Shown here one piece after another: positions 35,743-42,748 of a stretch of 42,748 bases of DNA. Source of the DNA: Moraxella oculi (GTDB lineage Bacteria; Pseudomonadota; Gammaproteobacteria; Pseudomonadales; Moraxellaceae); assembly GCF_023336735.1 (NCBI RefSeq), contig NZ_JAMBAQ010000015.1, forward strand, positions 1 through 42,748, in the 5' to 3' direction. Every line of letters starts with the position of its first letter. Positions within the stretch are counted from its first letter, which is position 1. The position numbers and the translations under genes are program-made. The notes beneath the pieces are model-generated. The model did no database searches. It was not told the origin of the DNA and was given only the letters and a program-made list of their open reading frames with translations.

Positions 35743-38592
35743 ATGACGAATAGTAAAACTGCGGTGGCATATCAAAACACCGAATTGGCAGCGGACGGCG
35801 CGGCGTACATTGAGGCACTGTATGAGCAATATTTGGCGGATAATGGCAGTGTGAGTGATGAATGGCAGCAGTATTTTGCTGACTATCGTGCCGATACTGA
35901 TGCACCGCATAATGCAATTAAAGAGCAGTATTTATTGCTCGCTCGTAACCAAACCAAAGCTCGACCTATGGTACAATCCGTTAGTGCTGGTGAGACCAAC
36001 CCAAAACAGATGGCTGTACAGCAATTGATAGCTGCCTATCGTCGCCGTGGTCATCGTGCAGCCAACTTAGATCCCTTAGGTCTACAAAAACGCCCTGATG
36101 TTGCAGAGTTGACTTTGGCTTATCATGGTCTGTCGGAGGCTGATCTTGATACGGTATTCCCAACAACATTGATGAGCATCGGTAAATCTGAGGCCACTTT
36201 GCGTGAAATCATTGAGATTTGTGAACGCATCTATTGCGGCAGTATTGGCTATGAATATACGCATGTGTTCTCTGCCAAAGAAAAAAAATGGTTTGAGGAC
36301 TATGTCGAATCTGCACAAGGTCGCATCGAATTTGATAAAGATAAAAAATTAGAGATTTTTGACCGCCTGACCGCCGCTGAGGGTTTGGAGAAGTACTTGG
36401 CTCGTAAGTATACGGGTGTCAAACGCTTCGGCTTGGAGGGTGGTGAAAGCTTCATTCCTGCCGTGCATGAAATGATCCAGCGAGTTGGTGGCTATGGTGC
36501 CAAAGAAGTGGTGATTGGCATGGCGCACCGTGGTCGCCTAAATTTGCTCGTGAATATCATGGGCAAAAACCCATCAGCGTTATTTGATGAATTTGATGGC
36601 AAAGTACAACCAACGGCTGGCTCTGGCGATGTGAAGTATCACAATGGATTTAGTTCCAATGTCTTGACCGATGGTGGTGAGTTGCATTTGGCATTGGCAT
36701 ATAACCCTTCACATCTAGAAATCGTATCGCCTGTGATGTTAGGTTCGGTGCGTGCCCGCCAAGCCAGACGCTCTGATAAATATGGTCATGAGATTGATAA
36801 TAAGACAGTGCTGCCAATCGTAGTACACGGCGATGCGGCGTTTGCAGGTCAGGGCGTGAACCAAGAAACTTTCCAAATGTCGCAAACTCGTGCTTATAAG
36901 ACAGGCGGTACTTTGCACATTGTCATCAATAACCAAGTAGGCTTTACCACCTCTCGCCCAGAAGATGCTCGCTCAACAGAGTACTGTACTGATGTGGCAA
37001 AAATGGTACATGCACCAATCTTGCATGTCAACGGTGATGATCCAGAAGCGGTGGTATTTGCCTCTCAATTGCTGGTGGATTATCGCAATGAGTTTGGTCG
37101 TGATATCGTCCTTGATATTGTCTGCTATCGTCGTAACGGTCATAATGAATCAGATGAGCCATCAGCGACCCAGCCTTTGATGTATCAAATCATCAAAAAA
37201 CTGCCCACGACTCGCACTCAGTACGCCGATCGATTGATCAAAGAGGGTGTCATTAGCAAAGAGCAAAGTGTGCAGATTGAGGACAACTACCGTGTGGCAT
37301 TGGATAATGGCGACGATGTGGCACAAGGTCTGACTAAAGAACCAGATACCAGCTTGTTCGTTGACTGGTCGCCTTACCTCGGTCATCAGCTAGAAGATGA
37401 TTGGGAGACGGGTGTTGCGATTGATAAACTCAAGTTTTATGCTCAGAAGATGGCGACGATGCCTGAGGGTTTTGAGTTGCAGCGTCAAGTTGCTAAAGTC
37501 ATGGAGCAACGCCTTGCCATGCAGACAGGTCAAGAGCCACTCAATTGGGGTGCGGCTGAAACTTTGGCATATGCGTCTTTGGTAGATGAGGGTCTGCTGG
37601 TGCGTATCACTGGTGAAGATGTTGGTCGTGGCACATTCTCACATCGCCATAGCGAGCTTTACAATCAAAAAGACGGCAGCATGTATGTTCCTTTGCAACA
37701 CATTCGTGAAGGTCAAGCAAGATTTGCCACCTATAACTCACTGCTGTCAGAAGAGGCGGTGTTGGCATTCGAGTACGGCTATGCTGCCACCATGCCAAAT
37801 GCTTTGGTCGTGTGGGAAGCTCAATTTGGCGACTTTGCTAACGGTGCCCAAGTTGTGATAGATCAATTCATCAGCTCTGGCGAAACCAAATGGCAGCGTC
37901 TGTCAGGCTTGGTGATGCTATTGCCACACGGCTTTGAAGGTCAAGGCCCAGAGCATTCATCTGCTCGTTTGGAGCGTTATTTGCAACTGTGTGCTGAGGA
38001 TAACATGCAGGTGATCACACCGACAACACCAGCACAGATCTTCCATGCACTTCGTCGCCAAGTAATTCGCCCAGCACGCAAGCCTTTGATTGTCATGTCG
38101 CCCAAATCGCTGTTGCGTCATCCACTTGCCACCTCAACCCTAGAAGAGCTGGCTGAAGGTAAATTTGAAACTGTCCTATCAGAGATTGATGTACAAGACG
38201 CCAATCAAGTAACTCGCCTTGTACTGTGTGGCGGTAAGGTTTACTATGAGTTGCTTGACCAGCGTCGTAAGCTTGGCTTGAACCATGTGGCAATCGTGCG
38301 AATTGAACAACTCTATCCATTGCCAGAAAGCCGCATCTTAGAAGAGTTGGCAAAATACCCAAATCTAACCGATGTCGTGTGGGCACAAGAAGAACCTTTA
38401 AATCAAGGTGCGTGGTATTATCTGCTGCCAGAAATGTATCGTATCATGGCAACCCAGTCTGCCAAGCTGGCTACTCCTGCAGCTCGTCCTGCCGCCGCCG
38501 CTCCTGCAACAGGTTCGCCTAAGATTCATAACGCTCAACAGCAAACAGTCATTGCTGACGCACTTGGTGTGGCAGTAGAAGCATTACAATAA
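35743..38592 (+). CDS. sucA: 2-oxoglutarate dehydrogenase E1 component
   Basis: SucA is the thiamine-diphosphate-dependent decarboxylase of the 2-oxoglutarate dehydrogenase complex. The product, about 949 residues, has the N-terminal motif AAYIEALYEQYLAD for complex binding, FGLEGGESFIPAVHEMI, GMAHRGRLNLLVNIMGK, the ThDP-binding region VHGDAAFAGQGVNQETFQMS, ARLERYLQLC and the C-terminal VWAQEEPLNQGAWYY. An Ala/Pro-rich stretch at about residues 908-922 is a flexible insertion near the end. The start is uncertain: ATG 35743 and ATG 35731 both lack a strong ribosome-binding site. sucB follows after 81 bases. Confidence 0.96.
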   Translation: MTNSKTAVAYQNTELAADGAAYIEALYEQYLADNGSVSDEWQQYFADYRADTDAPHNAIKEQYLLLARNQTKARPMVQSVSAGETNPKQMAVQQLIAAYRRRGHRAANLDPLGLQKRPDVAELTLAYHGLSEADLDTVFPTTLMSIGKSEATLREIIEICERIYCGSIGYEYTHVFSAKEKKWFEDYVESAQGRIEFDKDKKLEIFDRLTAAEGLEKYLARKYTGVKRFGLEGGESFIPAVHEMIQRVGGYGAKEVVIGMAHRGRLNLLVNIMGKNPSALFDEFDGKVQPTAGSGDVKYHNGFSSNVLTDGGELHLALAYNPSHLEIVSPVMLGSVRARQARRSDKYGHEIDNKTVLPIVVHGDAAFAGQGVNQETFQMSQTRAYKTGGTLHIVINNQVGFTTSRPEDARSTEYCTDVAKMVHAPILHVNGDDPEAVVFASQLLVDYRNEFGRDIVLDIVCYRRNGHNESDEPSATQPLMYQIIKKLPTTRTQYADRLIKEGVISKEQSVQIEDNYRVALDNGDDVAQGLTKEPDTSLFVDWSPYLGHQLEDDWETGVAIDKLKFYAQKMATMPEGFELQRQVAKVMEQRLAMQTGQEPLNWGAAETLAYASLVDEGLLVRITGEDVGRGTFSHRHSELYNQKDGSMYVPLQHIREGQARFATYNSLLSEEAVLAFEYGYAATMPNALVVWEAQFGDFANGAQVVIDQFISSGETKWQRLSGLVMLLPHGFEGQGPEHSSARLERYLQLCAEDNMQVITPTTPAQIFHALRRQVIRPARKPLIVMSPKSLLRHPLATSTLEELAEGKFETVLSEIDVQDANQVTRLVLCGGKVYYELLDQRRKLGLNHVAIVRIEQLYPLPESRILEELAKYPNLTDVVWAQEEPLNQGAWYYLLPEMYRIMATQSAKLATPAARPAAAAPATGSPKIHNAQQQTVIADALGVAVEALQ

Positions 38593-38673
38593 ACAAGACT
38601 TTGCCAGATCAATGAAGTGGTTGGTTTGGCATTTTTATCATTTTTATTAAATTTATCAACCTAGGAGTTTACC

Positions 38674-39897
38674 ATGGCTGAAATCAAAGCCCCCGTATTC
38701 CCAGAATCAGTACAAGACGGTACGATTGTGGAGTGGCATGTCGGCGAAGGCGAGCAAGTGTCTCGTGATCAATTATTGGCTGAAATTGAAACGGATAAAG
38801 TAGTATTAGAAGTCGTCGCACCTGATGATGGTGTCGTAACCGCCATCGTTAAAGGTGTTGACAGCACAGTCTTATCGGCAGAAGTCATTGCTCAATTTGA
38901 GGCAGGTGCGACCGCCGATGCCAGTCAAGCGGCCCCAACCCAAACTCTGTCTGAGTCAGAGGCTGCTAAGGGTACCACCATTGATCCTGTTTCTGTCGCA
39001 GCTCCTGTACAGCCAAAAACCGCTGAGCAAGATTTTAAAGACCAAAGCCCAGCAGTACGCAAGGCTGCCAAGGAGACTGGCATCAATCCTGCTGATGTTC
39101 AAGGTTCAGGTCGTGGCGGTCGTGTGACCAAGTCGGATATGATCAATCCAACGCTAAAAACCACTGCTGGTAGTGTGATTGCCACGGCGGTGGGTGAGCG
39201 TGCCGAGACTCGTGTGCCAATGACTCGACTGCGTAAGCGTATCGCAGAGCGTCTGCTTTCTGCCACCCAAGAAACGGCGATGCTGACCACTTTTAATGAA
39301 GTGAACATGAAGCCGTTGATGGATTTGCGTGCAAAATATAAAGATCAATTCGAAAAACGCCATGGTGTCAAATTGGGCTTCATGTCATTGTTTGTTAAGG
39401 CAGCCACCGAGGCATTGAAGCGTTTCCCTGCGGTGAATGCTTCTATTGATGGTGATGACATTGTGTATCATGGCTATTATGATGTGGGTGTGGCGGTATC
39501 AAGCGATCGTGGCTTGGTTGTGCCTGTACTGCGTGATACTGATGGCATGGGCTTGGCTGATATTGAAAGTGGCATTCGTGATTATGCCATCAAAGCCCGT
39601 GAGGGCAAACTGGGCATCGAGGAGATGACTGGTGGTACATTCACCATTACTAATGGTGGGGTGTTCGGATCATTGCTTTCTACCCCCATCATCAATCCGC
39701 CACAGACTGCCATTTTGGGCATGCATGCCATCAACGAACGCCCAATGGCGGTAAATGGCGAAGTGGTTATCTTACCAATGATGTACCTAGCTCTATCTTA
39801 TGACCACCGTCTGATCGATGGTAAAGATGCTGTACAGTTCTTGGTGGCTATTAAAGAGCTTATCGAAGATCCAGCACGCCTGATTTTAGACATCTGA
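38674..39897 (+). CDS. sucB: 2-oxoglutarate dehydrogenase E2 component (dihydrolipoyl succinyltransferase)
   Basis: SucB carries the lipoyl arm and transfers the succinyl group to CoA. The 407-residue product has a lipoyl domain with Lys42 in [11 protein letters not shown], an Ala/Pro/Gln linker, the E1/E3-binding domain [18 protein letters not shown] followed by [13 protein letters not shown], and the catalytic domain ending [13 protein letters not shown] with His378 and Asp382. AGGAG precedes ATG 38674. One lipoyl domain is normal for this enzyme. Confidence 0.97.
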   Translation: MAEIKAPVFPESVQDGTIVEWHVGEGEQVSRDQLLAEIETDKVVLEVVAPDDGVVTAIVKGVDSTVLSAEVIAQFEAGATADASQAAPTQTLSESEAAKGTTIDPVSVAAPVQPKTAEQDFKDQSPAVRKAAKETGINPADVQGSGRGGRVTKSDMINPTLKTTAGSVIATAVGERAETRVPMTRLRKRIAERLLSATQETAMLTTFNEVNMKPLMDLRAKYKDQFEKRHGVKLGFMSLFVKAATEALKRFPAVNASIDGDDIVYHGYYDVGVAVSSDRGLVVPVLRDTDGMGLADIESGIRDYAIKAREGKLGIEEMTGGTFTITNGGVFGSLLSTPIINPPQTAILGMHAINERPMAVNGEVVILPMMYLALSYDHRLIDGKDAVQFLVAIKELIEDPARLILDI

Positions 39898-39905
39898 TAT
39901 TGATA

Positions 39906-39938
39906 AAAAATACTGGCTGAATAAGTCGGTATTTTTCT
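39906..39938 (+). terminator. Imperfect terminator-like hairpin between sucB and lpd
   Basis: AAAAATACTGGC (39906-39917) pairs imperfectly with GTCGGTATTTTT (about 39926-39937), with a T-run. It may lower lpd transcription relative to sucAB. Confidence 0.5.
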
Positions 39939-39965
39939 GTTAAAATTGCCATGTTAACAAACTAA

Positions 39966-41420
<1,455 letters not shown>

Positions 41421-41446
41421 TTAAATGCAAAAAATATCAAGATGAT

Positions 41447-41474
41447 AAAAAACACCCTATGATGGGTGTTTTTT
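41447..41474 (+). terminator. Terminator of sucAB-lpd
   Basis: AAAAAACACCC (41447-41457) pairs perfectly with GGGTGTTTTTT (41464-41474). Confidence 0.9.
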
Positions 41475-41600
41475 ATTGGGTGTTTGTTGGGTATTTCTCA
41501 TGCCATTAATTTGAATGATTGTGCTTGATTTTGGTTTTTAGGGTTTGCACGCATCATCAACTTTTTGTCAGTTGATCATGTCTTGGGCAGATGATTGAAT

Positions 41601-41633
41601 AAAAAAATCGCCCAAAATATTGAGCGATTTTTT
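41601..41633 (-). terminator. Terminator of the UspA-like adhesin gene
   Basis: AAAAAATCGC (41602-41611) pairs with GCGATTTTTT (41624-41633). It lies about 17 bases beyond the adhesin stop, with a T-run on the minus strand. Confidence 0.85.
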
Positions 41634-41650
41634 CATGCAATGATCGTGGA

Positions 41651-42748
41651 TTATTTCCAGCGATAGCCTGCACCAGCGCCAAAAGTACCAGAGCCAGAGG
41701 AATTTACTGAGCCACCGATCTTATAGGTAAAGGTGCCAGTCTCACTTGCACCAGTAAGACCAACTGCCAAGGCCTTTTCACCATTATAGAAGCCTGTGCC
41801 ACCAGTGATGTAATGGCTACCAGCAGCCGGTGCTGGCATCATGGCAATGGCCACAGCACCAGCCACGCCTGCACTTAGCTTGTCATCAAGCTTGTTGATT
41901 TTGTCATTAAGGCTGCTGTCCAATGCACCGATCTTGTCATTGATGGGCTGTAGATCAACTGCCGCTGGCGTTCTGCTCATCAAAGTTGCGATGTCCGCTT
42001 GGTTCTTGGCAATGTTCTGAGCATTTTTTGTAGTTTGTTCAGCTGTTTTTTCAGTGGCAGTGATGTTGTCTGTTACCACTTCTGCCAACTTGTCAATATC
42101 ACCGATATTGGCTACGATTTGCTCACGATTCTCAGCGATTTCGTCGATTAATACATGAGATGCTGTGGTTAAGGCGTCAACAGTTGCTTGATCAGCTTTA
42201 TCGGCAACGGCAGTTTCTAGCTTATTAACCTTACCTTGGTTGGTACCTGCAAGAGATGCAAGGTAAGTATCGAAGCTTCTCATTGCATCGACAACGCTCT
42301 TGTCTGCTTTTTGAGCCAAGGCTTGCTTGTTTTCTGCAATTTTGCCGTGGTTATCTTTGATCTGTGCACGGTTCTTAGCCACTTCATCAACAGTGGTTTC
42401 AGAGATGACAGCAAGCTTACCGATGTCATTGGTGTTGTCAGCGATTTCGTCGACGAGTACATTAGATGCAGTAGCTAGGGCATCAATTGTTGCTTTATTA
42501 TCTTTGATCTGTGCACGGTTCTTAGCCACTTCATCAACAGTGGTTTCAGAGATGACAGCAAGCTTACCGATGTCATTGGTGTTGTCAGCGATTTCGTCGA
42601 CGAGTACATTAGATGCAGTAGCTAGGGCATCAATTGTTGCTTTATTATCTTTGATCTGTGCACGGTTCTTAGCCACTTCATCAACAGTGGTTTCAGAAAT
42701 CACAGCCAATTTACCGATGTCATTGGTGTTGTCAGCGATTTCGTCGAT
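41651..42748 (-). CDS. Trimeric autotransporter adhesin, UspA-like, C-terminal part
   Basis: The gene runs off the right edge, so only its last 365 codons are seen. The C-terminal 75 or so residues form a YadA-type membrane anchor: GVAGAVAIAMMPAPAAGSHY, then GGTGFYNGEKALAVGLTG, TFTYKIGGSVNSSG and the final GAGYRWK. This is the pattern of the Moraxella UspA1/UspA2 anchor, which ends YRWK. Upstream is a long coiled-coil stalk of heptad-like Ala/Asn/Asp/Lys sequence with KNQADIA-type units, including tandem 49-residue repeats (NRAQIKDNKATIDALATAS, then NVLVDEIADNTNDIGKLAV and ISETTVDEVAK). Such proteins trimerise on the surface and bind host molecules. Head and signal peptide lie outside the window, so the exact UspA type cannot be named. 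Confidence 0.88.
   Translation of the reverse strand: MDEIADNTNDIGKLAVISETTVDEVAKNRAQIKDNKATIDALATASNVLVDEIADNTNDIGKLAVISETTVDEVAKNRAQIKDNKATIDALATASNVLVDEIADNTNDIGKLAVISETTVDEVAKNRAQIKDNHGKIAENKQALAQKADKSVVDAMRSFDTYLASLAGTNQGKVNKLETAVADKADQATVDALTTASHVLIDEIAENREQIVANIGDIDKLAEVVTDNITATEKTAEQTTKNAQNIAKNQADIATLMSRTPAAVDLQPINDKIGALDSSLNDKINKLDDKLSAGVAGAVAIAMMPAPAAGSHYITGGTGFYNGEKALAVGLTGASETGTFTYKIGGSVNSSGSGTFGAGAGYRWK
42351..42748. repeat. 147-bp tandem repeats inside the adhesin gene
   Basis: Copies lie at 42351-42497, 42498-42644 and 42645-42748 (the last cut by the window edge). The first two are identical by reading. The third has five differences at about 42698-42711, all synonymous, and one at the last base. 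Each unit adds exactly 49 codons, so copy-number changes keep the frame. Confidence 0.93.

Noticed and set aside
42351-42748. Tandem repeats as a CRISPR array
   Set aside because: The 147-bp units are contiguous, in frame and coding, with no spacers and no cas genes nearby.

Overview
The window looks like chromosome of a Moraxella species (Gammaproteobacteria, Moraxellaceae). The clearest sign is at the right edge: the 3' part of a trimeric autotransporter whose C-terminal anchor resembles the UspA adhesins (ends in YRWK). Moderately AT-rich DNA, an OmpR/LptFG/PepA/ErpA gene set and housekeeping genes of gammaproteobacterial type agree with this. The species cannot be fixed from sequence reading alone.

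Layout. Positions 1-92 hold the 3' end of a 5S rRNA and its terminator, so an rRNA operon lies just to the left. A frameshifted small membrane-protein gene and an unrecognised membrane protein follow. Next come erpA (minus) and a compact plus-strand unit of ABC-F ATPase, J-domain protein and YheT-like hydrolase. Minus-strand dapB and dnaJ follow; dnaJ has a good sigma-32-type promoter. At 8.76-12.8 kb is a ferrous-iron import operon (EfeO/EfeM-like lipoprotein, DyP peroxidase EfeB, permease EfeU) behind a Fur-box promoter. Between 12.88 and 13.29 kb are broken remnants that look like a polymorphic-toxin HINT domain and an immunity protein.

The middle holds a minus-strand rsuA, a DsbC-like protein with an apparently duplicated N-terminal domain, and a possible 49-codon ORF overlapping its stop. 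A YigZ-family protein, a stand-alone peptide-binding lipoprotein, an RluA-type pseudouridine synthase, a LysR regulator and an aromatic/aspartate aminotransferase follow. Then come pepA divergent from lptF-lptG (same arrangement as in E. coli), an OmpR regulator with no adjacent sensor kinase, and tex.

From 29.5 to 41.4 kb lies a TCA-cycle block: gltA (minus) divergent from sdhCDAB, then sucA, sucB and lpd. gltA and sdh each have a promoter with the same -35 hexamer and a 17-bp spacer, and a Fur-like site sits in the long sdh leader. sucC and sucD are not present; lpd is followed by a terminator. The window ends inside the UspA-like adhesin, whose stalk carries 147-bp tandem repeats.

Most of the window is ordinary core genome. 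The points most worth a second look are the toxin/immunity remnant, the double-N-domain DsbC with its overlapping small ORF, the Fur-like site in the sdh leader, and the near-identical in-frame repeats in the adhesin.
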